From the NCBI GenBank assembly GCA_004011035.1, contig CP025734.1, positions 3,246,001-3,310,000 of the forward strand: a DNA stretch of 64,000 bases, written 5' to 3'. The position numbers and the translations under genes were made by a program. This document shows positions 8,001 to 16,634 of the stretch, piece after piece. The notes under the pieces were generated by a model, which saw only the letters and a list, made by a program, of their open reading frames with translations, was not told where the DNA came from and did not search any database. This stretch comes from Bdellovibrio sp. qaytius. GTDB lineage: Bacteria; Bdellovibrionota; Bdellovibrionia; Bdellovibrionales; Bdellovibrionaceae. How positions within the stretch are numbered: the first letter of the stretch is position 1; each line of letters starts with the position of its first letter.

Positions 8001-9206
8001 GTGAAGAAACAGGAAAATAAAAATCCTATTTCTAAAAAAAGGGACTCTGAATTAGAGTCCCTTTTACATTCTGAGCACACTATCTCGATTGAAAAATTAG
8101 CGGTGGGTGGCTCGGGAATTGGTCGTATTGATTTTCAGGATAAAAAGCTTGTCGTTTTTATTCCAAAATCTGCACCCGAAGATCAAGTGCGTGTTCGCAT
8201 CACTCACGTTGAAAAAAACTTTCTTAATGGCGAAATCGTTCAAATTTTAAAACCAAGTCCTTACCGTCGTGAGGCACCTTGCCCGTATTTTAACGAATGC
8301 GGTGGTTGTTCTTGGCAGCACATTGATGAAAAACATCAAGTTGAACAAAAAGAACTTATCTTAACTGATTTATTTAAAAAATTTCTTCCTGAACAAAAGT
8401 ACACTTTGCTGCCTTCTGTGGTTGGTAAGCAAAGTTTCGAATATAGAAATCGCATTCAACTTAAACAATTCGGAAAACAGTTAGGTTACTTCAAACCTGA
8501 ATCGCATGACCTTGTTGATATTGATGACTGTTTGATCGCTGAAGCCCCTTTACGTGACTGGCTTAAAACAAATAAATCTAAGATTCGCCCGAGTGATAAG
8601 CTACGTAAACACGAACTCAAAATAAACGCTGATGGAAAAGTCGAATTTTATCCCATCGGTGCGCAAAGCGAAGGCCTATCTTTTTCGCAAGTGAACCGTT
8701 TTGTGAATGCCTCTTTAGTCGAAGCGACTGTGAGTTTAGCCAAAGAGACACAACCCAAATCTCTGACTGAATTTTATGCCGGAAGCGGTAATTTTACTTT
8801 TCCGTTAAGCCAGATTTCTAAAGATTTACAGATTGACGCAATCGAACTAAACCCTGTGCTGACTGCAACAGCGGTTGATAAAATTAAATCTGAAAAGCTT
8901 CATAAACAAATCAAATTTTATACAACAAAGTCCGAGCTATTTCCTTTACGAAATACAATGTCGACTGATTTGATCATGTTAGATCCTCCTCGTCAGGGCT
9001 GTGAGAAATCACTTTTACTGAAAATCGCCGAGACAAAACCAAAGTATTTACTCTATATCAGCTGTCACCCAGTGTCGTTGGTGCGTGATCTTCAGGTTCT
9101 GAATCAAAATGGTTTTCACTTTGAAATGCGCCATTTGCAGATCTTTGATATGTTTCCGCAAACTGATCATTTTGAAACTTTATGTCTGTTAAAATTAGCT
9201 GAATAA
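8001..9206 (+). CDS. rlmD: 23S rRNA (uracil-5-)-methyltransferase, RlmD/TrmA family
   Basis: The 401-residue SAM-dependent RNA methyltransferase has, in order, a TRAM domain (about residues 27-85), an iron-sulphur cluster set Cys94, Cys100, Cys103 and Cys177, the SAM motif FYAGSGNF (258-265), LDPPRQGC (327-334) and the catalytic Cys355 in YISCHPVS. The [4Fe-4S] plus TRAM layout fits RlmD; RlmC/RlmCD specificity cannot be excluded. The start is GTG at 8001, 3 nt after the ndk stop. A perfect 12-bp hairpin falls in codons 13-22, so the first 25 or so residues may serve the RNA signal as much as the protein. Confidence 0.85.
   Translation: MKKQENKNPISKKRDSELESLLHSEHTISIEKLAVGGSGIGRIDFQDKKLVVFIPKSAPEDQVRVRITHVEKNFLNGEIVQILKPSPYRREAPCPYFNECGGCSWQHIDEKHQVEQKELILTDLFKKFLPEQKYTLLPSVVGKQSFEYRNRIQLKQFGKQLGYFKPESHDLVDIDDCLIAEAPLRDWLKTNKSKIRPSDKLRKHELKINADGKVEFYPIGAQSEGLSFSQVNRFVNASLVEATVSLAKETQPKSLTEFYAGSGNFTFPLSQISKDLQIDAIELNPVLTATAVDKIKSEKLHKQIKFYTTKSELFPLRNTMSTDLIMLDPPRQGCEKSLLLKIAETKPKYLLYISCHPVSLVRDLQVLNQNGFHFEMRHLQIFDMFPQTDHFETLCLLKLAE
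8037..8065 (+). terminator. Terminator-like hairpin inside the first codons of rlmD
   Basis: AAAAGGGACTCT, loop GAATT, AGAGTCCCTTTT form a perfect 12-bp stem ending in TTTT. It lies 40 nt after the ndk stop, where an ndk terminator would be expected, but within rlmD as annotated. It probably stops or thins transcription between the two genes. Confidence 0.6.
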
Positions 9207-9231
9207 AACACACACTGAAGTGTTGACTCCT

Positions 9232-9251
9232 TTAAGCCTTAAAAGGCTTAA
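9232..9251 (+). repeat. Inverted repeat upstream of the PilF-like gene
   Basis: TTAAGCCTT AA AAGGCTTAA forms 9-bp perfect arms with a 2-nt centre, immediately before AAGGGAG and the ATG at 9262. It may be a weak rlmD terminator or an operator. The short centre argues against an efficient RNA hairpin. Confidence 0.45.
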
Positions 9252-9261
9252 TTAAGGGAGT

Positions 9262-10026
9262 ATGTTTTTACTTCGTTTATGTATCGTCATCTTTTTGTTT
9301 TCTTCGTGTAAATCGTTATTTAGTAACGATCGTTCAGAAGAACGTGCCTTGTTGCGCCAACAATTAGGTGTTTCATACATGCAGCAGGGCAATTACCCCT
9401 TAGCTTTAAAAGAATTATTAGCCGCCGAAGAATTAGACCCCGAAAATCCACAAATCCAAAACAATTTAGGTTTGTTGTATTTCGTGCGCGATAAACTTGA
9501 ACTTTCTGTAAAACATTTTTCACGCGCTTATGAATTAGATAGAAAATTTACTGATGCTAAAAATAATTTGGCGCGCGTTTATATCGAGTTAAAACAATTC
9601 ACAATTGCACAACGTCTTCTTGATGAGGTGTTGGCTGATTTAACTTATCAGTATCCAATTAAAGCTGACATGAATTACGGTTTATTAGAATTTAACCGTA
9701 ATCGCTTTAAAGAAGCGAAAAAACATTTCAAAAAAGTATTAATGCAAGATCGTGAAGATTGTTTTGCACAAGTTTTTTTAGGCCGTTCGTTTTTAGAACT
9801 TAAAGAAAACAAACAGGCTGTCGAGCAATTAGAAAAAGCCACTACATTTTGTAAAGTCGTAGGCATCGATGATGCTCACTATTTTTCAGCGATTGCTTTA
9901 TACCGCACGGGCGATAAAGACCAATCACTGGTGCGCTTCAAAGAACTTTTAGATTTATTTCCCCAGGCCAAATATAGAGACCAATCAAAAAAAATGATCG
10001 ACATCATCGAAAAAGGAACACTATGA
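9262..10026 (+). CDS. TPR lipoprotein, PilF/PilW/Tgl-like
   Basis: The 254-residue product has a lipoprotein signal with lipobox LFSSC (Cys16), then several TPR units such as LGVSYMQQGNYPLALKELL and NNLGLLYFVRDKLELSVKHF. PilF/PilW/Tgl lipoproteins help secretin assembly for type IV pili. The next gene is RodZ-like, the same order as pilF-rodZ in gamma-proteobacteria, which supports the call. AAGGGAG precedes the ATG. A general TPR lipoprotein remains possible. Confidence 0.7.
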   Translation: MFLLRLCIVIFLFSSCKSLFSNDRSEERALLRQQLGVSYMQQGNYPLALKELLAAEELDPENPQIQNNLGLLYFVRDKLELSVKHFSRAYELDRKFTDAKNNLARVYIELKQFTIAQRLLDEVLADLTYQYPIKADMNYGLLEFNRNRFKEAKKHFKKVLMQDREDCFAQVFLGRSFLELKENKQAVEQLEKATTFCKVVGIDDAHYFSAIALYRTGDKDQSLVRFKELLDLFPQAKYRDQSKKMIDIIEKGTL

Positions 10027-11027
10027 AAATCACCGGAGAATTGCTAAAGTCTGAACGAATCAAAAAAGATTTATCAATCCAAGATGTAGCTTACGCTTTA
10101 AAATTAAGTTCACGAATTATTCAAGCTATTGAAAATGGTGAAACTGAAGAGCTACCTGCAAAAACTTTCGTTCGTGGTTTTGTTAAAAGTTACGCTGACT
10201 ATTTAAAAATCGATAGCGACGCCGTTTTAAAACAATTTCAAGAAGAAATGGGTTCAACTCATCCGGTTCCAAAAACTATCGCAGCTCCAATTGGTCAACC
10301 CAATGAACCCACAACGACAGGACCAAAAAGTTCTAAAGTCGCTTTTCGTCAAAATGTAGAATCTATCTCGGGCACTAAAATGGAAGGTGGCCTAACACGA
10401 AAAAATATTGTTTATTTCGCTGTGGTTACAAGTTTAGTGATCGTGATCGCGGTTATTAATAAAGTCGCAAATCATTACCAAAATGAAATTCCACAAGTCA
10501 CTGATGCTTCTGCTGAAGGCGTTCCTGTAAATACTGAAGCTATGGTGGCTTCGTCGCCTTCTGTGGTTGCTACTGAAACTGTTCCGAATGATATTGCTGG
10601 AGCATTAAGTACATCTAGCACGATGACTGGTGCTGCTGAAATGTCTTCTGCAGCTTCGGCTACATCTTCTTTAGCAAGTTCTAAACCTGCCGTGATGTCT
10701 ACGGCAGCAATACAAGCTGCAAGTGCCGCTGCAGCGGCTGCACCGGTTAATAACCAACCACAAAACACTGCGGCTGCTGAAAAATCTAAAGGCCAAGCTG
10801 TTGAAGTTTTAATTGAAGCCAAAAAAGATGCTTACATCGATTACGCTAAAGGCAACACTTCAGAATTTAAACGTTTAACTTTAAAAGCAAATACTTACCA
10901 AATTTTAAAGTCACAAGCTGGTTTACATTTACGTGCAGCTGATGGCAGCGCCGTTAGCATTACAGTAAATGGTGTTAGTAAAGGGCAAATGTCTAACTCG
11001 AATAAATTCGTCGAGATGACATTCTAG
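10023..11027 (+). CDS. rodZ: RodZ-like cytoskeletal membrane protein
   Basis: The 334-residue protein has an N-terminal helix-turn-helix domain (about residues 5-75, with LSIQDVAYALKLS), one membrane helix near 128-148, a long Ala/Ser/Thr linker (about 165-255) and a C-terminal DUF4115-type periplasmic domain. RodZ links MreB filaments to the cell-wall elongation machinery. The Ala-rich linker is unusually simple. It overlaps the upstream lipoprotein gene by 4 nt (ATGA). Confidence 0.8.
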   Translation: MKITGELLKSERIKKDLSIQDVAYALKLSSRIIQAIENGETEELPAKTFVRGFVKSYADYLKIDSDAVLKQFQEEMGSTHPVPKTIAAPIGQPNEPTTTGPKSSKVAFRQNVESISGTKMEGGLTRKNIVYFAVVTSLVIVIAVINKVANHYQNEIPQVTDASAEGVPVNTEAMVASSPSVVATETVPNDIAGALSTSSTMTGAAEMSSAASATSSLASSKPAVMSTAAIQAASAAAAAAPVNNQPQNTAAAEKSKGQAVEVLIEAKKDAYIDYAKGNTSEFKRLTLKANTYQILKSQAGLHLRAADGSAVSITVNGVSKGQMSNSNKFVEMTF

Positions 11028-11031
11028 TATA

Positions 11032-12360
11032 GTGTTACAAAAAAGAATCTTTAACCTTCTCGCCATCACTTTTTTTATCAAGCTGGTTTTCGCATTAGCA
11101 TTTCCACTTGTCGGCGATGAAGCTTATTACTGGTTCTGGGGTCAAAACTTACAGCTGAGTTATTTCGATCACCCTGGCATGGTGGCTTGGCTTTCGGCTT
11201 TAAGTGATTACTTACCAATTACTCCAAAATGGGCTGCAACTCGATTAATTTTCGTAGCCCTCAGTATGGCCACTTTTTATGTATGGCTAAAAGTTTTTAT
11301 ACGCCACCGACAAAATAGCGCTAACATTCTTCAAGAATTAAATATTTTTACCCTATTCTTTATTCTGAATCCATTTCTGGGTTTAGGAAGTGTGCTTATC
11401 ACTCCAGATTCACCTTTGTTATTGTTTTGGGGTTTATCAGCTTACTTTGTTTTAAATATTCTTCGCGGGCAAAAGGCTATCGACTATGCACTATTGGGTG
11501 CGAGTCTTGGTTTAGGTTTTTGTTCTAAATATCACATTGTGCTTTTTCCATTAGTTACCCTTGTTGCTTTGTATTTCGAAAAAAACTTAAAAACCTTCTT
11601 CACCCAAAAGATTTTAGTTACCGTTTTATTCGGATTATTGTTTTGTTCTCCTGTTTTAATTTGGAATTACCAGAATGACTTTGCTTCATTTAAATTTCAG
11701 CTTAATCACGGCCTCAACGAAACATCCTCGTACAAGTTCTGGTGGACTTCGACTTACTTACTGGGTCAGATCTTACTGTTTAATCCGGTCTTAGTTTTTT
11801 CGATGTTCTTTAAGTTTAAAAAATCATTGTTCAACCTTAGCGCCTTGGCACAATGGGCTTTCTTTCTTTACAGTTCATTTAAAGCTAAAGTTGAAGCCAA
11901 TTGGCCGCTCACTTCACATGTCATGGGATTAATGGATACCGATGGCACTCGTAAGAAAATCATTCGTTATTCAGTTATTTATTATGCTGTAATCTGGCTG
12001 GCACTGCCGGTGTTTTTATTAACGGACATGGGCCAAAAGAAAATGGATTTATTACCAACCAGCTTAACGGTTAAAGAAATCGCGCCTGAATTAACTAAGT
12101 TTCAACCACTTTATGGCCCAACTTACCAAATGTCGTCATTACTTACATTATTAACGCCTAACCCGGTTTATAAATTAAATGGTTTAAGCCGTTATGATTT
12201 TTTCGATTCGCTTCCGCAATCGCGTCCGACGGCAAATTCATTTTATGTATTAAAATATGTTTCAACACCATGGCCTTTGTTTTATGAAAACTATAACAAA
12301 GCTAAAGTTGCTGAGTTTCCTAAATTTAACTTAGAAGTTTTTGAATTCAGCCATGAATAG
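11032..12360 (+). CDS. GT39-family (ArnT/PMT-like) membrane glycosyltransferase
   Basis: The 442-residue polytopic protein has the family's acidic pair in the first periplasmic loop (Asp29-Glu30 in GDEAYYW), then FDHPG and TPDSPLLLFW near residue 125, and roughly ten membrane helices. Such enzymes transfer a sugar from a polyprenyl-phosphate donor to lipid or protein acceptors on the outer face of the inner membrane. The start is GTG at 11032, 4 nt after rodZ. The acceptor is unknown; lipid A or a glycolipid is plausible. Confidence 0.75.
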   Translation: MLQKRIFNLLAITFFIKLVFALAFPLVGDEAYYWFWGQNLQLSYFDHPGMVAWLSALSDYLPITPKWAATRLIFVALSMATFYVWLKVFIRHRQNSANILQELNIFTLFFILNPFLGLGSVLITPDSPLLLFWGLSAYFVLNILRGQKAIDYALLGASLGLGFCSKYHIVLFPLVTLVALYFEKNLKTFFTQKILVTVLFGLLFCSPVLIWNYQNDFASFKFQLNHGLNETSSYKFWWTSTYLLGQILLFNPVLVFSMFFKFKKSLFNLSALAQWAFFLYSSFKAKVEANWPLTSHVMGLMDTDGTRKKIIRYSVIYYAVIWLALPVFLLTDMGQKKMDLLPTSLTVKEIAPELTKFQPLYGPTYQMSSLLTLLTPNPVYKLNGLSRYDFFDSLPQSRPTANSFYVLKYVSTPWPLFYENYNKAKVAEFPKFNLEVFEFSHE

Positions 12361-13534
12361 AATATTTTTAATCTTAGCCTCACTATTGCTTTCGTTTGTG
12401 GTTTACGGATTCTACATTTCACAATTTGAATTTCGTATTATTCCGATCACAAAAAAAACCGAAGGCCAGGCTGCATTTTTATACGACTATAAAATTGCTT
12501 TTGATGTTTATTCAAATTTATCTTCAGGCTCTGGCAACGTGCTTACAATCGCCGAAGAAGCTAAAAAATCGCATTTAAACTTTGTTTTAATTTCAGATAC
12601 AAACAGCTATTACGATTTAGACACTGATAAATATTTATCTGATGTGGGTATTTTATCGGGTGCAAAAGTTTCGGATGATAAAAGATTTTTTATCTATTAT
12701 TCACCGACACAGAAAGCCTTCTTTAACAAAACATCTAAAGATTTTGCTAAAGATGAAGATGCTTTGATTATTGAATCTCATCCCATAAACACCCCTTACG
12801 AATTAACTCAACTGACCGAAAACAAATTTGATGGCCTAGAAGTATTAAATTTTAAAAGTATTGCGCAAAAATCTTGGAGAGAATCTCGCCTATCGACAAT
12901 GTGGAGCTTACTGTATTACCCATTTAACCCCCGCCTTGCATTAACTCGCTTGTATAAAGAACCTTCTGCTGAAATCGCCGTGTTTGATCAGCTCTCTCAA
13001 TTAAAAAAAGTTAATTTTTTCGTCGGCGCTGAAGCTACAGCTCGTGCTATTCCGTTTGCCGATTGGCTAGTTAAGTTTCCAAGCTATGAAATGAGCTTTA
13101 ATATCGCCAGCCAACACATCTTTTTAACTTCTGAACTTACGGGTGATATTTCAAATGATGCTCATAAAGTTTTAACGGCGTTAAAAAATGGCCATTCATA
13201 TGTGGCCTTTGATGCCTTGGGCGACCCCGCAGGTTTTGAAGTTTACATGACTGAAAATCGTAAAAAGTTTTTTACTGGCGACGATATCGCTTTTACTAAA
13301 AATTTACGTCTTTATTATAAATTACCTGCAGAACCTATTCCGTTTTATGAAGTGGTGTTATTTAAAAATGGCCAACGCATAGATCACTTAAATACTTTTG
13401 AAGGTTTATTTGCTATCGAATCACCCGGTGTTTATCGCATTCAAGTGCGCCTAAGCCCAACGTTTCCGCTGCCAGATGCGACGAAATGGATTACTTGGGT
13501 TTATACGAATAATTTTTACGTTAATCCGAAATAA
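12353..13534 (+). CDS. Membrane-anchored protein resembling a degenerate PHP-type phosphoesterase
   Basis: The 393-residue protein has one N-terminal membrane helix and then a domain that reads like a PHP fold: a first strand YKIAFDVYSN where HxH is expected, a helix like VLTIAEEAKKSHLNFVLISD, a later EALIIESHPIN-like strand, and a C-terminal beta domain near residue 300. Most metal-binding His/Asp positions seem lost, so I infer a non-catalytic descendant. The ATG at 12353 was preferred to a TTG at 12341. It overlaps the end of the GT39 gene by 8 nt and is probably coupled to it. Confidence 0.5.
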   Translation: MNRIFLILASLLLSFVVYGFYISQFEFRIIPITKKTEGQAAFLYDYKIAFDVYSNLSSGSGNVLTIAEEAKKSHLNFVLISDTNSYYDLDTDKYLSDVGILSGAKVSDDKRFFIYYSPTQKAFFNKTSKDFAKDEDALIIESHPINTPYELTQLTENKFDGLEVLNFKSIAQKSWRESRLSTMWSLLYYPFNPRLALTRLYKEPSAEIAVFDQLSQLKKVNFFVGAEATARAIPFADWLVKFPSYEMSFNIASQHIFLTSELTGDISNDAHKVLTALKNGHSYVAFDALGDPAGFEVYMTENRKKFFTGDDIAFTKNLRLYYKLPAEPIPFYEVVLFKNGQRIDHLNTFEGLFAIESPGVYRIQVRLSPTFPLPDATKWITWVYTNNFYVNPK

Positions 13535-13874
13535 CATTCGCTAAAATAATTTCGATATCAGTAGCCGCATCACTTGGAATTTCAACTTGGCAGGCTAATC
13601 TTTCATTTGCAGAAAAATTTCTTTCTAGAGCCCGTTCAGCCTCTAATTCCTGACGGGGAGGTAAAGAATCAGCACCTTTTGTCACGATAATTCGACATGT
13701 CGTACAAGTGGCAAAACCACCGCAAGATTGGCTGATGCCAACATTGTGTGCGTTTAAAAATTCTAAAAGATTCTGTGTTTGTTTAATTTCGATTTCAGCT
13801 ACGCTGATTAATTTCGCACCGCTAGATTCAGCGCCGAATTTTAAAACTGAGAGTGTTTTTGTTGCTACGTCCAC
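13521..13874 (-). CDS. [2Fe-2S] ferredoxin
   Basis: The 117-residue plant-type ferredoxin has cluster ligands Cys51, Cys57, Cys60 and Cys95 (CGGFATCTTC and LACQ). It carries single electrons; the partner is not encoded nearby. The start is a GTG at 13874 with no clear ribosome-binding site, so the first residues are uncertain. Its 3' end overlaps the convergent upstream gene by 14 nt. Confidence 0.85.
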   Translation of the reverse strand: MDVATKTLSVLKFGAESSGAKLISVAEIEIKQTQNLLEFLNAHNVGISQSCGGFATCTTCRIIVTKGADSLPPRQELEAERALERNFSANERLACQVEIPSDAATDIEIILANVISD

Positions 13875-13883
13875 AACTTATAT

Positions 13884-13912
13884 GTAACAAATAGTTATAC
13901 CTAAGGTACAAT
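13884..13912 (+). promoter_or_regulatory. Candidate promoter for the exonuclease gene
   Basis: GTAACA (13884-13889) and TACAAT (13907-13912) are spaced by 17 nt and end 27 nt before the ATG at 13940. The -35 box is poor. Confidence 0.35.
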
Positions 13913-13939
13913 CATTATTCACCCGAGGTGAAATTAATT

Positions 13940-14551
13940 ATGAGATTTATAGCATTTGACTTAGAAACTACTGGAACAGTTCCTGGCGTAGACCGAATCG
14001 TTGAGATCGGTGCCGTACTTATTGATAATGGCCAAGTTCAGGCTGTTTTTTCGACTTTAATTAATCCACAAATTCCAATTCCGCCAGGCGCTACAGCGGT
14101 GAATAAAATCACTAATGATATGGTTGCTGGTAAACCGTTAATCGAAGATGTCTTAAATTCTTTCGCAGAATTTTGCGGCAATGAAGTCATGGTTGCGCAC
14201 AATGCGCCGTTTGACTGCCAGTTCTTAGTGGCTGATATCAAAAAATTTGAATCTACAGCGCCTCAAGGTGTTGTGGTTGATACATTACCGATGGCTCGTA
14301 AACTTATTCCAGGTTTAGCTAATTACAAATTAGGTACTCTGGTGCAGCATTTTAAAGTTCAAGCTTCTGAATTTCACAGAGCTGAAGAAGATGCGACTTA
14401 CTGCGGAATGGTTTTTTGGGAGATGGTTAAACGTTTATCTGTAGGTAATCGCGCACCACAAATCGAAAATCTAATTCAATTAACAGGCAAAACTGAGTTT
14501 AAATTTCCTCAGATCGAACGCCAACCTAAACAAATGGGTTTCTTATTTTAA
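13940..14551 (+). CDS. DEDDh-family 3'-5' exonuclease (DnaQ-like)
   Basis: The 203-residue protein has the DnaQ exonuclease motifs: Asp7 and Glu9 in FDLETTG, HNAPFD with Asp92, and His146/Asp151 in FHRAEEDA. It could be a proofreading epsilon subunit or a stand-alone repair or RNA exonuclease. GAGG lies 11 nt before the ATG at 13940; the upstream GTG at 13928 overlaps that site and was rejected. No polymerase gene is adjacent. Confidence 0.85.
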   Translation: MRFIAFDLETTGTVPGVDRIVEIGAVLIDNGQVQAVFSTLINPQIPIPPGATAVNKITNDMVAGKPLIEDVLNSFAEFCGNEVMVAHNAPFDCQFLVADIKKFESTAPQGVVVDTLPMARKLIPGLANYKLGTLVQHFKVQASEFHRAEEDATYCGMVFWEMVKRLSVGNRAPQIENLIQLTGKTEFKFPQIERQPKQMGFLF

Positions 14552-14552
14552 G

Positions 14553-16172
14553 CTATTCTTTCGCTTTGTGAGCGATGGGATAACGACGACCACGACCAAA
14601 TGAATGTTCTGACATTTTTAAAATCGGTGGCGCTTGCCAACGTTTAAATTCAGTTTTCATTAATTGTTTAACAAGCCATTTTTCAGTTTCTGATTTAGCC
14701 GGCTTTTTATGTTCAACAATATTTTGCACAGCTTTATCTAAAAGATCATACGCAGGTAAGCTATCTTGATCTTTTTGATCAGGGCGAAGCTCTGCACTTG
14801 GCGGTCTACGAATAATATAGTCAGGTATGATTTCGATTTCTTTATTATAGTGCTCGCAAAGTTGAACGATTTGTTTTTTAGTTAAATCACCTAATGGAGC
14901 TAAGCCGCCACACATATCACCGTAAAGCGTAGCATAGCCCGTCGCATATTCAGATTTATTGCCCGTAGTTAATAATAAACTGCCGGTAAAATTTGAATAG
15001 GCCATTAAAAATAATCCACGAATACGAGATTGTAAGTTTTCGTGCATTAAACCAAATTGTGAAACCGAAAACTCTTCATCTAAAATTGTTTTAATAAATT
15101 CAAAAGTTGATTGAATTGAAACAACTTTCATTTCTGAACCAAGATTCAGCGCCAACTGCCTAGCGTAAGTCATACTAAGTTCAGCATTATACTGTGTCGG
15201 TAATGCAAATAGTTTAACGTTATTAGAACCAAACGCATCTACCGCTAAGGCTGCGACTAATGCTGAATCAATACCGCCAGATAATCCTAAGTGAACTTTG
15301 TTAACACCAATTTTTTGCCCGTAGTCTTTTAAACCAAGAACTAAGGCTTTGCGCAGTTCTTCGACCGGAGTATCAAATTTATGACTTGGGCTCCAAGTTT
15401 CTAAAGTATTTAAATCCATCACATTCGTGTCTTCAGCAAACGACTGGGCTTTAAATAAAATTTTATCTTTCGGAGAAATTAAAAAACTTTGGCCATCATA
15501 AACGATTTCATCTTGAGCGCCGACTAAGTTTACGTAAAGCAACGGAGCTTTAAAATATTTTGCCGTTTGTGAAGCTACGAATTGGCGCTTTTTAAATTTG
15601 CCTGTGAAATAAGGGGACGCGCTCATATTAATAACTAAATCGATTTTCTTTTTTGGAACTTTTAAAATCGGATTTTCTTTATAGTCAGAGCCTTCTTTGG
15701 TTGGCCAAGCCCACATATCTTCACAAATCGTTAAAAAGAATTTCTTCTTTCCGATTTGAAAGTAGTTTTGTTTCATATCGCCTTGTTCTATAAAGCGAGC
15801 TTCATCAAACACGTCACCCGTTGGTAATAATTGTTTTCTGAACGTTTTAACTATTTTATTTTTCTTACATAAGAAAGCTGAATTAAAATACGGACGGCCT
15901 TTTTTGTTTTTATTTTTTTCAAAACCGCCAACTAAAACATGCACACCAACTGGAATGGCTTTTAGAATTTTTTTAAGAGCTTTGTCTTGTTGTGAAATTA
16001 AAACTTCGCGCTCTAACAAATCAAAAGGATGATAACCAAAAAGCGAAGCCTCAGGAAACACGATCAGTTCCGCTTTTTTTTCTGCTAGAGTTTTAATGTG
16101 TGAAATTATTTTTTCGGCGTTGTGGTCGAAATCTGCTAACGAAGCATTAATTTGAGATAGGGCTATGCGCAT
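14553..16172 (-). CDS. nadE: Glutamine-dependent NAD+ synthetase
   Basis: The 539-residue two-domain enzyme amidates nicotinate adenine dinucleotide to NAD+. The N-terminal nitrilase-type glutaminase has Glu41, Lys113 and Cys150 (in TICEDMW). The C-terminal ATP-binding synthetase has the P-loop SGGIDS at 298-303 and a STEAT-like segment GNKSEYATGY. Its start overlaps the DUF2203 gene by 26 nt, so the two are one unit. Confidence 0.95.
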   Translation of the reverse strand: MRIALSQINASLADFDHNAEKIISHIKTLAEKKAELIVFPEASLFGYHPFDLLEREVLISQQDKALKKILKAIPVGVHVLVGGFEKNKNKKGRPYFNSAFLCKKNKIVKTFRKQLLPTGDVFDEARFIEQGDMKQNYFQIGKKKFFLTICEDMWAWPTKEGSDYKENPILKVPKKKIDLVINMSASPYFTGKFKKRQFVASQTAKYFKAPLLYVNLVGAQDEIVYDGQSFLISPKDKILFKAQSFAEDTNVMDLNTLETWSPSHKFDTPVEELRKALVLGLKDYGQKIGVNKVHLGLSGGIDSALVAALAVDAFGSNNVKLFALPTQYNAELSMTYARQLALNLGSEMKVVSIQSTFEFIKTILDEEFSVSQFGLMHENLQSRIRGLFLMAYSNFTGSLLLTTGNKSEYATGYATLYGDMCGGLAPLGDLTKKQIVQLCEHYNKEIEIIPDYIIRRPPSAELRPDQKDQDSLPAYDLLDKAVQNIVEHKKPAKSETEKWLVKQLMKTEFKRWQAPPILKMSEHSFGRGRRYPIAHKAKE

Positions 16173-16533
16173 AATCTATGAGTATACGCCCAGTAAAGCC
16201 ATCTTGGTAGCCATGTTGAAACAAAATTTTCGTTTCTGGAAATTTCCAGCAAAAATAGCCCGATCCGTTATCAAAATCAGCTAACCATAACCCCTTAGGG
16301 CGTAAGCCTAAGCGCTCAAGTTTGTTTTGCCATTTTTCAATGATTTGGTTGATGCGAGTTTGAAGTTCACGCGATGAGTCCGCATGCTTATCTTGAAGAG
16401 CTTCAACACAGCCCATTAGATATTTCACTTCTTTGCTTGAATCATCAGTAATGCGGTAAACTAGGGGTAGAATTTCTTCTGCTTCCGCATATGTGAATTG
16501 TCTATTTTTTTGAACGTTAAAGATCTCGATCAA
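16147..16533 (-). CDS. DUF2203 family protein
   Basis: The 128-residue protein fits DUF2203: an N-terminal FTYAEAEEILPLVYRIT segment, a coiled helical middle, and the C-terminal block around GLWLADFDNGSGYFCW and FTGRILIDY. Its role is unknown. It overlaps nadE, and the same transcript may carry both. Confidence 0.7.
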   Translation of the reverse strand: MIEIFNVQKNRQFTYAEAEEILPLVYRITDDSSKEVKYLMGCVEALQDKHADSSRELQTRINQIIEKWQNKLERLGLRPKGLWLADFDNGSGYFCWKFPETKILFQHGYQDGFTGRILIDYAHSPISN

Positions 16534-16634
16534 TTTGTGTCCCCTGCCAGAAATTTATAAAGCGAATATTTGCCATTCTAGATAAAGTTTCAACAAGGAA
16601 AACTGTGATTGTATATTATATACTGAATAAAAAA

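Noticed and set aside
10475-10822. 115-residue Ala-rich minus-strand open frame
   Set aside because: Shadow of the low-complexity Ala/Ser linker of the RodZ-like gene; no ribosome-binding site or independent support.
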